Shown here piece after piece: positions 25,245 through 33,984 of a stretch of DNA of 64,000 nucleotides. The stretch is from the NCBI RefSeq assembly GCF_010015475.1, contig NZ_SSNI01000024.1, positions 33,301 to 97,300 of the forward strand. Reading direction: 5' to 3'. The notes under the pieces were generated by a model. The model did no database searches, was not told where the DNA came from, and saw nothing but the letters and a program-made list of their open reading frames with translations. Numbering within the stretch: the stretch's first letter is position 1; every line of letters begins with the position of its first letter. The position numbers and the translations under genes are program-made. The stretch is from Pontibacter pamirensis. Its GTDB lineage: Bacteria; Bacteroidota; Bacteroidia; Cytophagales; Hymenobacteraceae.

Positions 25245-25829
25245 ATGACAGGACTTGTGTTATTAGCAGCAGGAGCATCAAAGCGCCTCGGTAAACCGAA
25301 GCAGGAGTTGCTGTACCAGGGCGAGACGCTGTTGCAGCATGCTATACATGCTGCTCTTGAATCAGCCTGCAAGCCCATTGTGATGGTGACAGGAGCCAAT
25401 GCAGAGAAGCTTTCTATTGAGGATATAGGTGAAGCTGTGGTTACCGTGCATAATCCGGCGTGGCAGGAAGGAATGGCTTCCTCTATACGTTTCGGACTTG
25501 ATAAATTAATCTCTGTTGAGCCTGAGGTTTCAGAAGCCATTCTAATGGTGTGTGACCAGCCGTTTGTAGATGCCGCACTGCTGGATAAACTTGTCCAGGC
25601 GAAGCAGGAAAGTGGCAAAGGGATTGTAGCTTGCGCTTATGGAAATACCCTGGGTACGCCTGCCTTGTTTGATAAAACTTACTTTGAGGAGTTGATGACA
25701 CTGAAAGGCAAGGGGGGAGCCAAAGAGTTTTTATTCCGGTATAATGCCGATACTGCATCTGTTCCTTTTCCTCAAGGCGTTGTTGATATAGATACTGCTG
25801 CTGATTATGATGCGTTACTAAATTCATAA
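25245..25829 (+). CDS. MocA-like molybdenum cofactor cytidylyltransferase
   Basis: A 194-residue nucleotidyltransferase (MobA/MocA superfamily) predicted to make the cytidine form of molybdenum cofactor used by xanthine-oxidase-type enzymes. N-terminal nucleotide motif LLAAGASKRLGKPKQELLYQ (LxxGxSxRxGxPK), then MVTGANAE, NPAWQEGMASSIRFGLDKL and the metal-binding MVCDQPFVDAALLDKL; the GTPALFDKTYFEEL and KGKGGAKEFLFRYN segments agree with MocA. It sits between XdhC and the hydroxylase subunits, exactly as expected for a dedicated cofactor pathway. Confidence 0.9.
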   Translation: MTGLVLLAAGASKRLGKPKQELLYQGETLLQHAIHAALESACKPIVMVTGANAEKLSIEDIGEAVVTVHNPAWQEGMASSIRFGLDKLISVEPEVSEAILMVCDQPFVDAALLDKLVQAKQESGKGIVACAYGNTLGTPALFDKTYFEELMTLKGKGGAKEFLFRYNADTASVPFPQGVVDIDTAADYDALLNS

Positions 25830-25930
25830 TCAGATAATTAAACAAATTTATTTTAGCTGATTTTTAAATTTTCTACTGCAAACTGGTGTTATTTTTTTAA
25901 TTTAGATTTCCATCATACAAAATCGATTAT

Positions 25931-26392
25931 ATGGCCACTTATAAGCTGCAAATCAACGGCCGAACCTACGAGGCCGACGTTGAGGCAGACACTCCTTTGT
26001 TGTGGGTGCTGCGTGACAACCTGGGGTTAGTCGGAACCAAATACGGGTGCGGCATAGCGCAATGCGGCGCGTGTACGGTACACGTGAACGGAGATGCTGT
26101 CCGCTCTTGCGTTTATCCGGTTTCTGCCGTAGGCACCTCCAAAGTCACGACCATCGAAGGGCTTTCTGAAATGGGGGACCATCCGGTGCAGTTGGCATGG
26201 GACGAAGTAGACGTGGCCCAATGTGGCTACTGCCAGGCTGGCCAGATAATGGCAGCAACTGCCTTGCTCAACAAAAATCCTAATCCAACAGCAGAAGAAA
26301 TAGACAACACGATGAACGGGAATATCTGCCGTTGCGGTACTTACCACCGTATTCGTGAAGCCGTTGCTTTAGCCGCCAAAAAAACTAAATAG
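25931..26392 (+). CDS. iorA: (2Fe-2S) subunit of a molybdenum hydroxylase (IorA-like)
   Basis: Small electron-transfer subunit, 153 residues, carrying two [2Fe-2S] clusters. The plant-type ferredoxin cluster is CGIAQCGACTVHVNGDAVRS with its last Cys just after; the second cluster lies in the helical domain, CGYCQAGQIMAATALL and NGNICRCGTYHRIREAV. The length and the absence of a separate FAD subunit nearby match isoquinoline 1-oxidoreductase and related aldehyde dehydrogenases. Stop and next start are 2 bases apart. The symbol is by family resemblance; the substrate is not known. Confidence 0.9.
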   Translation: MATYKLQINGRTYEADVEADTPLLWVLRDNLGLVGTKYGCGIAQCGACTVHVNGDAVRSCVYPVSAVGTSKVTTIEGLSEMGDHPVQLAWDEVDVAQCGYCQAGQIMAATALLNKNPNPTAEEIDNTMNGNICRCGTYHRIREAVALAAKKTK

Positions 26393-26394
26393 CC

Positions 26395-28539
26395 ATGTCA
26401 AGTTTATCTAAACCAAGCAGACGCAATTTTATGAAGCTGGCCGCTACGGCAAGTGGCGGTCTTTTCCTGGGCTTCAGTTGGACCAGTTCAGTTGCTTCGG
26501 CGATGGAGGTAGTAAGCGATACAGCAATTGCCGCAGGAAAAATTGAATTCAACAGCTTCCTGGCCCTTTCGCCAGACGGAATTGTGACCATACTTTCTCC
26601 CAACCCTGAACTGGGCCAGAATATCAAAACTTCTTTCCCGATGGTTGTGGCCGAAGAACTGGACGCCGACTGGACAAAGGTGAAGGTGGTGCAGGCACCG
26701 TTGGATACTAAAAAATTTGAGCGCCAGCTAACAGGTGGCAGCGGTGCAGTTCCGCACTCCTGGGAGCGCCTGCGTAAAGCGGGTGCCACAGCCCGATATA
26801 TGTTAGTGGAAGCAGCTGCCAAGCGATTAAAAGTGCCTGCCTCCTCCCTCACCACAGAAAACGGTATGGTGGTGCACCAGGCAAGTGGCCGCAAACTGAG
26901 TTATGGCGAACTGGCTACCGAGGCTTCTAAAATTCCGGTTCCGACAGATGTAAAGCTGAAAGACCCGAAAGATTTCAAGTTGATAGGTACGGCCGTACGC
27001 AACGTGGATAACCATGAAATGATTACGGGCAAGCCGTTGTATGGCCTTGATATCTATAAAGAAGGCATGTTGTTCGCAATGATTCAGCGCCCGAAAGCCT
27101 TCGGCATGAAACTCAAATCAGTGGACGCCGCTGCAGCGAAGGCCATGCCGGGTATTGTGGATGTGGTGACCTTCAAAAATAATGTAGCCGTTGTCGGAAA
27201 ATCCACCTGGCAGGTAAACAAAGCCAGAAAAGCACTCAAAATAGAATACGAAAAAGAGGCGACACTTGAAAGCAGCGCTGACCATGACCGTATTTTCAAA
27301 GAATTACTGGATAGCCCGGATGTAACAGTTCGCCGCAAGGATGGCGACGTAGATGCGGCTTTTAAAAAGGCTGCAAAAGTTATCAAGAGCGAGTATCAGT
27401 GCCCGTTCCTGCCGCACAGCCCAATGGAGCCGATGAATTTCTTCGCGCATGTGCGCGAAGATGGAGTGGAATTGGCCGGTCCGACCCAAACGCCGGAAAT
27501 GGCGCGTGGTATGGTTGCCAAAATGCTTAACATCGACCCTGAGAAAATTACGCTGGAGTTAACCCGTTTGGGTGGTGGCTTTGGCCGCAGGCTCAGTGCA
27601 GACTATGTGTTGGAAGCCGCTGAACTATCCAGCATCATCAAAGCGCCGGTAAAATTAATCTGGACCCGCGAAGACGATACCACTGGTGGTACCTACCGAC
27701 CAGCCGTTCGTTATCGCTTTGAGGCCGCCCTGGATGAGAAAGGGAACATGATTGGCTATAAGCTGCGTGGTGTGGGTATGAATGCCGGTAACCCGACCCG
27801 CGAAGATAACTTCCCTTCTGGTGCAGTAGACAACCTGCTGATAGAATCTGTAGACCATAAATCTCCAATCACTACAGGTCCGTGGCGTGCGCCCATCACA
27901 AACTTCCTGGCCTATGCAGAGCAGGCTTTCCTTGATGAGGTAGCGCATGAAGCGGGCAAGGACCCGGTTCAGTTCCGCCTGGAGTTGCTCGACAAAGCGA
28001 AGAAATCTCCTGTAGGCGAAATAAAGTATGACATCGACCGCATGAAAGGTGTGATAGACTTAGCGGTTGAAAAATCTGGCTGGGGCAAGAAAAAAGGAGT
28101 GGCGCAGGGCTTTAGCGTTTACTTCTCGCACAGGTCGTATGTGGCGCAGGTAGGAGAGGTAGAGGTGAAGAACGGAGCCCCTGTCGTGACGAAGATGTAT
28201 GCAGCCTGTGACTGTGGTATGGTCATTAACCTGAGCGGTGCTAACCAGCAGGTAAAAGGAGGTATTATAGATGGCATGGGGCATGCCATGTACAGTAAAC
28301 TTTCTTTTAAGGACGGAGCGCCAGACCAAAGCAATTTTAATAATTACCGGCTGATTCGCCTAAAGGAGGTGCCTGAGGTGGATGTTCATTTCGTGAACAA
28401 CGGCATAGACCCTACCGGTTTAGGTGAACCGGCGCTTCCCCCAACTGGTGGGGCCGTAGCAAACGCCATCTTTAAGGCAACAGGCAAGCGACTGCGAAAC
28501 CAGCCATTTATAGAGCAGGCAGAGTTAAAAACTGTTTAA
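26395..28539 (+). CDS. iorB: Molybdopterin-binding large subunit of a xanthine-dehydrogenase-family enzyme (IorB-like)
   Basis: A 714-residue catalytic subunit with a Tat signal (SRRNFMKLAATASGG), so the folded, cofactor-loaded enzyme is exported to the periplasm. Family segments: GIVTILSPNPELGQNIKTSF, VVQAPLDTKKFERQLTGGSG, PHSWERLRKAGATARYMLVE, GTAVRNVDNHEMITGKPLYG, the Moco-contact TRLGGGFGRRLSADYVLEAA and PITTGPWRAP, and the C-terminal GLGEPALPPTGGAVANAIF, whose Glu is the expected catalytic base. It hydroxylates or oxidises an unknown N-heterocycle or aldehyde with transfer of electrons via IorA. Preceded by its maturation genes and followed, after a terminator, by general cofactor biosynthesis. 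Confidence 0.93.
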   Translation: MSSLSKPSRRNFMKLAATASGGLFLGFSWTSSVASAMEVVSDTAIAAGKIEFNSFLALSPDGIVTILSPNPELGQNIKTSFPMVVAEELDADWTKVKVVQAPLDTKKFERQLTGGSGAVPHSWERLRKAGATARYMLVEAAAKRLKVPASSLTTENGMVVHQASGRKLSYGELATEASKIPVPTDVKLKDPKDFKLIGTAVRNVDNHEMITGKPLYGLDIYKEGMLFAMIQRPKAFGMKLKSVDAAAAKAMPGIVDVVTFKNNVAVVGKSTWQVNKARKALKIEYEKEATLESSADHDRIFKELLDSPDVTVRRKDGDVDAAFKKAAKVIKSEYQCPFLPHSPMEPMNFFAHVREDGVELAGPTQTPEMARGMVAKMLNIDPEKITLELTRLGGGFGRRLSADYVLEAAELSSIIKAPVKLIWTREDDTTGGTYRPAVRYRFEAALDEKGNMIGYKLRGVGMNAGNPTREDNFPSGAVDNLLIESVDHKSPITTGPWRAPITNFLAYAEQAFLDEVAHEAGKDPVQFRLELLDKAKKSPVGEIKYDIDRMKGVIDLAVEKSGWGKKKGVAQGFSVYFSHRSYVAQVGEVEVKNGAPVVTKMYAACDCGMVINLSGANQQVKGGIIDGMGHAMYSKLSFKDGAPDQSNFNNYRLIRLKEVPEVDVHFVNNGIDPTGLGEPALPPTGGAVANAIFKATGKRLRNQPFIEQAELKTV

Positions 28540-28567
28540 CAGGATTCTGAATTCAAAGAGTAAGATA

Positions 28568-28622
28568 AAACATGTCGCCAAGTGTAAAGCTCAACCTGAC
28601 ACTGGCGACATGTTTCTTTTTT
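28568..28622 (+). terminator. Terminator of the xdhC-iorB operon
   Basis: Arms AAACATGTCGCCA / TGGCGACATGTTT, extended by AGTGT / ACACT inside, then CTTTTTTC. Confidence 0.85.
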
Positions 28623-28661
28623 CGGGGGATGGAGGTATAGCTTTTAATGTTTAAAAAGAAT

Positions 28662-28738
28662 ACCCACCCCTGCCCCTCCGAGGAGGGAAATTTATACAAG
28701 TGTAATTTAATCCCCTCCTCGGAGGGGCAGGGGTGGGT
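28662..28738. repeat. GC-rich 26-bp perfect inverted repeat
   Basis: Arms 28662-28687 and 28713-28738 are exact complements, separated by a 25-base AT-rich spacer. Each arm contains ACCCACCCCTGCCCCTCC and an internal palindrome CCCTCCGAGGAGGG, so alternative hairpins can form. Placed between the terminator and moaA; looks like a mobile palindromic intergenic repeat. Confidence 0.75.
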
Positions 28739-28862
28739 TCTTTTCATATTCCCCAACTAGAGAGCTTAAACTAAGGTGTCGGAATAGTGGTTACAGAAAC
28801 AGGTATGTTGCAGAGACATATAAAACCTCTTCAGGTAAACCACAATTTCAGAGAAACAAAAT

Positions 28863-29852
28863 ATGCTGATAGACAAACACGGAAGAAAAGTCAACTACTT
28901 AAGGCTGGCGGTAACAGACAGGTGTAACCTGCGCTGCTTTTACTGTATGCCGGAGGAGGGGCTTGACTGGCTGGGCAGAAAGGAATTGATGACCTATGAA
29001 GAGATGCTCCACATTTGTTCTGTGTTAGTGAAAATGGGGATAGAGAAAATACGCATTACGGGTGGCGAGCCTTTTGTGCGGAAAGAATTCATGTCCTTTT
29101 TAACGAAGCTGTCGAAGCTGAAGGGCCTGCAGGAGCTAACCATCACCACCAACGGTGTACTGACTGCTCCCTTTGTTCCTGAGCTTAAGAGATTAGGCGT
29201 AAAATCGGTTAACCTCAGCCTCGATACCTTAGACAGAAACCGGTTTTTTGCTATTACCCGCCGCGATGAGCTGCCGAAGGTAATGGAAACTATGGAGGCT
29301 TTGCTGAAGCATGATATGGAAGTAAAGCTGAATGCTGTGGTGATGGAGGGGAAAAATACCGATGATATCCTGCCGCTTGTCGAACTCACCAAAGACTTGC
29401 CTGTCAGTGTACGTTTTATCGAAGAGATGCCGTTCAACGGGGAAGGCAGCCACTACACCAGCCTCACCTGGGACCATGTGCAGATCCTACATACCATCAA
29501 AGAGAAGTATCGGGATATCCAGAAAGTCCCTGACGCACCCTTTTCTACTTCTTTTAATTACCAGATTCCCGGCCACAAAGGCAATGTAGGGGTTATAGCA
29601 GCTTATACCCGTTCTTTCTGCGGCACCTGTAACCGTATCAGGCTAACACCACTGGGTGTATTGAAAACATGCCTGTATGGTGATGGCGTGATGAATGTAA
29701 AAGACCTCATGCGCGCAGGCGCAGGCGAAATGGATTTACAGGCGGCTTTGATGGATGCTATTGGCAGGAAAGAAAAAAATGGCTGGGAGGCTGAAAGAAA
29801 CAGTTTAGAGCGTTCTTCCCTTAATGCGTCCATGGCGACTATCGGAGGATAG
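28863..29852 (+). CDS. moaA: GTP 3',8-cyclase (molybdenum cofactor step 1)
   Basis: Radical SAM enzyme of 329 residues that rearranges GTP to the first pterin intermediate. N-terminal SAM cluster Cys21, Cys25, Cys28 (DRCNLRCFYCMPEEG); GTP-side cluster in the C-terminal third (FCGTCNRIRLTPLGVLKTC). Other conserved parts are KIRITGGEPFVRKEF and ITTNGVL, VNLSLDTLD. The C terminus ends in Gly-Gly as needed for activity. First gene of the cofactor run moaA-moeA-moaC-mobA-moeB. Confidence 0.97.
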   Translation: MLIDKHGRKVNYLRLAVTDRCNLRCFYCMPEEGLDWLGRKELMTYEEMLHICSVLVKMGIEKIRITGGEPFVRKEFMSFLTKLSKLKGLQELTITTNGVLTAPFVPELKRLGVKSVNLSLDTLDRNRFFAITRRDELPKVMETMEALLKHDMEVKLNAVVMEGKNTDDILPLVELTKDLPVSVRFIEEMPFNGEGSHYTSLTWDHVQILHTIKEKYRDIQKVPDAPFSTSFNYQIPGHKGNVGVIAAYTRSFCGTCNRIRLTPLGVLKTCLYGDGVMNVKDLMRAGAGEMDLQAALMDAIGRKEKNGWEAERNSLERSSLNASMATIGG

Positions 29853-29959
29853 CTCTCACCACCACTCCCGTTCCTATCCCTTCATTCTTCGGAATAACTC
29901 TGATGCCTTCACCCATCAGTTAGAAAACATTTACACAGACTCAAATCCCTTTTTCAGAT

Positions 29960-31165
29960 ATGGTTCAAGTTGAGGAAGCAGAAGCAATTATTCAGTCAGA
30001 AGTTAAAGATTTCGGTATGGAAAGCGTGCCGTTTGAACAGGCTTTAGGCAGAGTATTAGCCGAAGATTTAAAAGCAGACAGAGACATGCCACCATATAAC
30101 CGGGTGGCCATGGATGGCATTGCAATTCGGTACGAAGCGATTGAACAGGGCATACAGACTTTCAATATCAAAGCAACACAGGCGGCAGGAGACAAACCTG
30201 CGGAAATCAACTCTGCAGCAGAATGCATCGAAATTATGACGGGTGCCGCTTTACCCGCCTCCACAGATACAGTTATACGTTATGAGGATCTCTCTATCAA
30301 AGATGGAAAAGCTACCCTGGTTGTAGATGGAATCAGCAAAGGACAAAATATACATACGCAGGGAAAAGATAGAAAAAAGGAGGAGCCTGTTGCGTTGGCG
30401 AACCAGGTCATTACTCCTGCGCTTATAGGCGTGGCAGCAGCAGTAGGAGCGAAGGAACTGCAGGTAAAAACGCTTCCGAAGGTGGTGGTGATTTCTACCG
30501 GAGATGAACTGGTGAAAGTAGAGGAAACACCCTTGCCTTATCAGATAAGGCGCTCAAACAGTTATACCATTAAAGCTGCCTTACAGCAATATGGTTTGCA
30601 GGCCGACTTGCTGCATATTCCGGACGATATAGCCACTCTGAAGCGGCAGCTGAACAATTGCCTGCAACAGTATGATGTGCTAATCCTGAGCGGAGGCATC
30701 TCGATGGGCAAGTTTGATTACGTGCCACAGGTGCTGGAGGACTTAGCTGTATCAAAGCTTTTCCATAAAGTGAAGCAAAGGCCGGGGAAGCCGTTCTGGT
30801 TTGGGAAACATAACAATGGGGTGCACGTGTTTGCCTTGCCGGGCAATCCAGTCTCCACCTTCATGTGCTTTCACCGGTATTTTCTGCCGTGGCTCCAGGC
30901 GTGCCTGGGTACAGGGGCAAAATCATACATGTATGCCGCATTAAGCAAAGATATTACTTTTGACCCTCCCTTACAGTATTTCCTGCAGGTGAACGTAAGC
31001 CTGAATGAGCAGGGGCAAGTGCTGGCTACACCGCTGGAGGGCAACGGCTCCGGAGACTTTGCCAACCTGGTAGAGGCAGACGCTTTTTTGGAGCTTCCCG
31101 CTGAACAGCGTAACTTTAAGCAGGGGGAGGTGTACCGGGTGTGGCCTTTCAGGCAGCTTACATAA
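29960..31165 (+). CDS. moeA: Molybdopterin molybdotransferase
   Basis: Inserts molybdenum into adenylylated molybdopterin. 401 residues in the family's four-domain order: N-terminal FEQALGRVLAEDLKADRDMP, PPYNRVAMDGIAIRYEA with the catalytic-type Asp, CIEIMTGAALPASTDTVIRY, the MPT-binding VVVISTGDELVKVEETPLPY, SGGISMGKFDYVPQVLEDLA, RPGKPFWFG and FALPGNPVSTFMCFHRYFLP. Located 107 bases after moaA, presumably in the same transcript. Confidence 0.96.
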   Translation: MVQVEEAEAIIQSEVKDFGMESVPFEQALGRVLAEDLKADRDMPPYNRVAMDGIAIRYEAIEQGIQTFNIKATQAAGDKPAEINSAAECIEIMTGAALPASTDTVIRYEDLSIKDGKATLVVDGISKGQNIHTQGKDRKKEEPVALANQVITPALIGVAAAVGAKELQVKTLPKVVVISTGDELVKVEETPLPYQIRRSNSYTIKAALQQYGLQADLLHIPDDIATLKRQLNNCLQQYDVLILSGGISMGKFDYVPQVLEDLAVSKLFHKVKQRPGKPFWFGKHNNGVHVFALPGNPVSTFMCFHRYFLPWLQACLGTGAKSYMYAALSKDITFDPPLQYFLQVNVSLNEQGQVLATPLEGNGSGDFANLVEADAFLELPAEQRNFKQGEVYRVWPFRQLT

Positions 31166-31214
31166 CTTATAATGCCGGCAGTTCTCCTATATACTCAGAT
31201 TCTGAAAAAATAAC

Positions 31215-31691
31215 ATGAGTGAATTTTCACACTTAGATAAAGAGGGAAAAGCCACGATGGTGGATGTGAGCGGCAAGCAGGTGACACACCGCACAGCCAC
31301 CGCAAGAAGTATCGTAGTACTGCCTCCCGAAGTACTGGAGAAATTTACTGCCGACGATATACAGACAAAGAAAGGCTCTGTGTTCCAAACAGCTATCATT
31401 GCAGGCGTGATGGCGGCGAAAAAGACCGGCGACCTGATTCCGCTCTGCCACCCGATCGGGATGGACAACTGCAACATCAGCATCAAGATTAACGAGCAGC
31501 AGGAACTGGTGATTGACTGCACGGCCAGCATCACGGCGAAAACGGGCATCGAAATGGAGGCTTTAGTAGGAGCATCTGTGGCAGCGCTCACCGTATATGA
31601 TATGTGCAAAGCTTTGAGCCATGATATTGTCATCAAAGAAACCAAGCTGATTCAAAAGACAGGAGGAAAGCGTGATTTCAAAAGATCATAA
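31215..31691 (+). CDS. moaC: Cyclic pyranopterin monophosphate synthase
   Basis: Converts the MoaA product to cyclic pyranopterin monophosphate. 158 residues; conserved HLDKEGKATMVDVSGKQVTH, RTATARSIVVLPPEVLEKF, GVMAAKKTGDLIPLCHPIGM (active-site Lys and His), EMEALVGASVAALTVYDMCK and ETKLIQKTGGKRDF. The 3' end overlaps the next start by 20 bases, pointing to translational coupling with the MobB-MobA gene. Confidence 0.97.
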   Translation: MSEFSHLDKEGKATMVDVSGKQVTHRTATARSIVVLPPEVLEKFTADDIQTKKGSVFQTAIIAGVMAAKKTGDLIPLCHPIGMDNCNISIKINEQQELVIDCTASITAKTGIEMEALVGASVAALTVYDMCKALSHDIVIKETKLIQKTGGKRDFKRS

Positions 31692-32829
31692 AAAACACAG
31701 TGTAATTTCAAGGCCTGCCTATGGCAACTTCGGCCGCAACGAATGGGCCATCCTGGGCACACCCTGTGGAGCTATCAAAACGCTGGCGGATGCGGTTATT
31801 AAGGCACTGTCTGTGGATTATAAATGCGCGTATGTAGATGCATCACATGCCCATTCAGATGGAAATGAGGCGCTGCCCGGACGTATGGCAGCAGGTGCTG
31901 TAGCGGAGTATACCGACCAAATCAGTTATCATCAACTTGACTTAATCACGGAGCTAAACCCCTTCCGGTTCAGGCAGTTCTTTTCTGACATGGACGTTGT
32001 CCTGGTGAATGGGAATCATCAGCAGGCGAAAGCGCAGGTGGTGGTGATAGATGAAAGTAAGAAAGCATCCCTGCAAAAGCGCCTGGAGCAGCTGACGAAT
32101 GTGCAGCTTATTTTGTTGGCTGACAATGCAAATGAAGTTTTTGACTTTGTGCAGGAGGCAGTTCCAGAGTGGCAGGAATTACCCCTGTACCGGCTAAGTG
32201 AGATGGACAAGATTATCGCCTTCTTTCAGAAGCAACTACAGCGGGCAAAGCCAGTGCTGAATGGTTTGGTGTTAGCGGGAGGGAAGAGCGTTCGTATGGG
32301 GCAGGATAAAGGAGCCATGCAGTGGCACGGGAAGGAGCAGCGGTACTATGTGGCGGACCTGCTAAAGCAGTTCTGTCCGGAAGTATTCATTTCCTGCCGC
32401 CCTGAGCAGCAGAATGAATTTGATAGTAACTACAAAACAGTGGCGGATACCTTTACAGGTTTAGGCCCTTATGGCGCTATACTTTCTGCGTTTCGGGAGC
32501 AGCCGGATGCAGCCTGGCTGGTAGTAGCCTGCGACCTGCCCTTGCTGGATCAGCAAACCTTACAGCGTTTGAAAGAAAGCCGAAGTGTATCCTCCGTTGC
32601 TACTACTTTTGAAAGCCCGCATGATAGTTTCCCGGAGCCGCTTATTACCATTTGGGAGCCGAAAAGTTATCCGCTGCTGCTCTCATTCTTAGCCCAGGGG
32701 TATTCGTGCCCTCGGAAGGTGTTGCGCAACAGTGATATTAACCTGCTGAAGCCTATAAATCCTGATGCACTCCTGAATGTCAATACGCCGGAGGATTCTG
32801 AGAAAGTAAAACAGATGATACAGGAGTAA
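31672..32829 (+). CDS. mobA: MobB-like / MobA fusion protein
   Basis: A 385-residue two-part protein. Residues ~1-190 resemble a MobB-type GTP-binding domain, but the P-loop is GTPCGAIKT rather than GxxxxGK(S/T); AYVDASHAHSDGNEA and MDVVLVNGNHQQAKAQVVVI follow. Residues ~195-385 are MobA guanylyltransferase: NGLVLAGGKSVRMGQDKGAM, DTFTGLGPYGAILSAF, VVACDLPLLDQQTLQRL and the C-terminal NVNTPED. It attaches GMP to molybdenum cofactor to make the guanine form. Presence of both this and a MocA-like enzyme suggests both cofactor forms are made. I recall this arrangement from other Bacteroidota, but could not check it here. Confidence 0.88.
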   Translation: MISKDHKKHSVISRPAYGNFGRNEWAILGTPCGAIKTLADAVIKALSVDYKCAYVDASHAHSDGNEALPGRMAAGAVAEYTDQISYHQLDLITELNPFRFRQFFSDMDVVLVNGNHQQAKAQVVVIDESKKASLQKRLEQLTNVQLILLADNANEVFDFVQEAVPEWQELPLYRLSEMDKIIAFFQKQLQRAKPVLNGLVLAGGKSVRMGQDKGAMQWHGKEQRYYVADLLKQFCPEVFISCRPEQQNEFDSNYKTVADTFTGLGPYGAILSAFREQPDAAWLVVACDLPLLDQQTLQRLKESRSVSSVATTFESPHDSFPEPLITIWEPKSYPLLLSFLAQGYSCPRKVLRNSDINLLKPINPDALLNVNTPEDSEKVKQMIQE

Positions 32830-32899
32830 TTCTTCATACATCAGTAGTTTGTTTCTCCCTGCCTAATTCATCTTATTCCAGAACGAAAAGAATCACCCC

Positions 32900-33958
32900 A
32901 TGCAACCCGACTTACTACGCTACAGCTGCCAGATGTCTTTACCAGGCTTTAGTGAGACATCACAAAAGCAGCTGCAAAATGCACGCGTTCTTATTGTAGG
33001 AACAGGCGGTTTAGGATGCCCTGCGGCACAGTATTTAACGTCGGCGGGCGTGGGTACTATTGGAATAGCGGATTTTGATACTGTATCTGTCAGCAATCTG
33101 CACCGGCAGATTTTGTTTACGCCGGAGGAGGTAGGCCAGAAAAAAGCCTTGGTGGCATGTGAGAAGCTGCAAAAGCAAAACCCTGGCGTAAAGCTGGTGC
33201 CGCATGATGTAAAAGTCACTTCTGATAATGTCATGGACCTGCTGCGGGACTATGATCTGGTATTGGATGGAACAGATAATTTTGACACTACCTATCTGCT
33301 GAACGATGCCTGTGTGCTGGCTGGTAAACCCTTGGTGTACGGTGCCATTTACCAGTTTGAGGGGCAGGTTGCGGTCTGGAATGCACCCAATGAAGACGGA
33401 ACAAGAACCCCAAACTATCGGGACATTTTTCCGGATGTGGACGCCTCTCAGGTGCCGAACTGTACCGAAGGGGGCGTTATTCCCACACTGGCAGGTATGA
33501 TAGGCTGCATGCAAGCGAATGAGGTGATCAAGTTCATCACGAAAACAGGGGAGGTGCTGACTGGGAAAATGCTGCTGCTGGATGCACAAACCATGCAAAG
33601 CCGCATCATCAAAATCGGTACCGTTACCAATACGCATATTACATCTTTACCGGAAACAGAGTTTGTTCCCACTATCAGTGCCCCTGAGTTGAAAGCAGGA
33701 GTAGAAGAGGGAGCCTATGAACTGGTGGATGTGCGGAATACAGCTGAACGCTTGCTGTACAGTATAGGAGGGAAGCATGTGCCGCTCGATAAAGTAGAGC
33801 AGGACACTTCTTTTCTGAAGACAGGAAAGCCAGTGGTTTTCTATTGTGCCTCCGGGAAACGCAGTGCCGAAGCAGCAAAACTTATTCGGAATAAGTATCC
33901 GGATGTGGAGGCGCTTTCACTGGAGGGGGGTGTAAAAGCCTGGATGGAGCAGGGTTAA
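32900..33958 (+). CDS. moeB: MoeB/ThiF-type adenylyltransferase with rhodanese domain
   Basis: E1-like enzyme predicted to adenylylate the C terminus of MoaD (or ThiS) and help load it with sulfur. 352 residues: N-terminal RYSCQMSLPGFSETSQKQL, ATP-binding VLIVGTGGLGCPAAQYLTSA, DFDTVSVSNLHRQILF, DGTDNFDTTYLLNDACV and PNCTEGGVIPTLAGMIGCMQ. The C-terminal ~95 residues are a rhodanese with active Cys in VFYCASGKRSAEAAKLIR. The two CxxC zinc pairs known from E. coli MoeB are not visible. Last gene of the cofactor group; its partner MoaD is not in the window. Confidence 0.92.
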   Translation: MQPDLLRYSCQMSLPGFSETSQKQLQNARVLIVGTGGLGCPAAQYLTSAGVGTIGIADFDTVSVSNLHRQILFTPEEVGQKKALVACEKLQKQNPGVKLVPHDVKVTSDNVMDLLRDYDLVLDGTDNFDTTYLLNDACVLAGKPLVYGAIYQFEGQVAVWNAPNEDGTRTPNYRDIFPDVDASQVPNCTEGGVIPTLAGMIGCMQANEVIKFITKTGEVLTGKMLLLDAQTMQSRIIKIGTVTNTHITSLPETEFVPTISAPELKAGVEEGAYELVDVRNTAERLLYSIGGKHVPLDKVEQDTSFLKTGKPVVFYCASGKRSAEAAKLIRNKYPDVEALSLEGGVKAWMEQG

Positions 33959-33984
33959 AAAAGAACCCTGTTCTGGTTGGCAGT

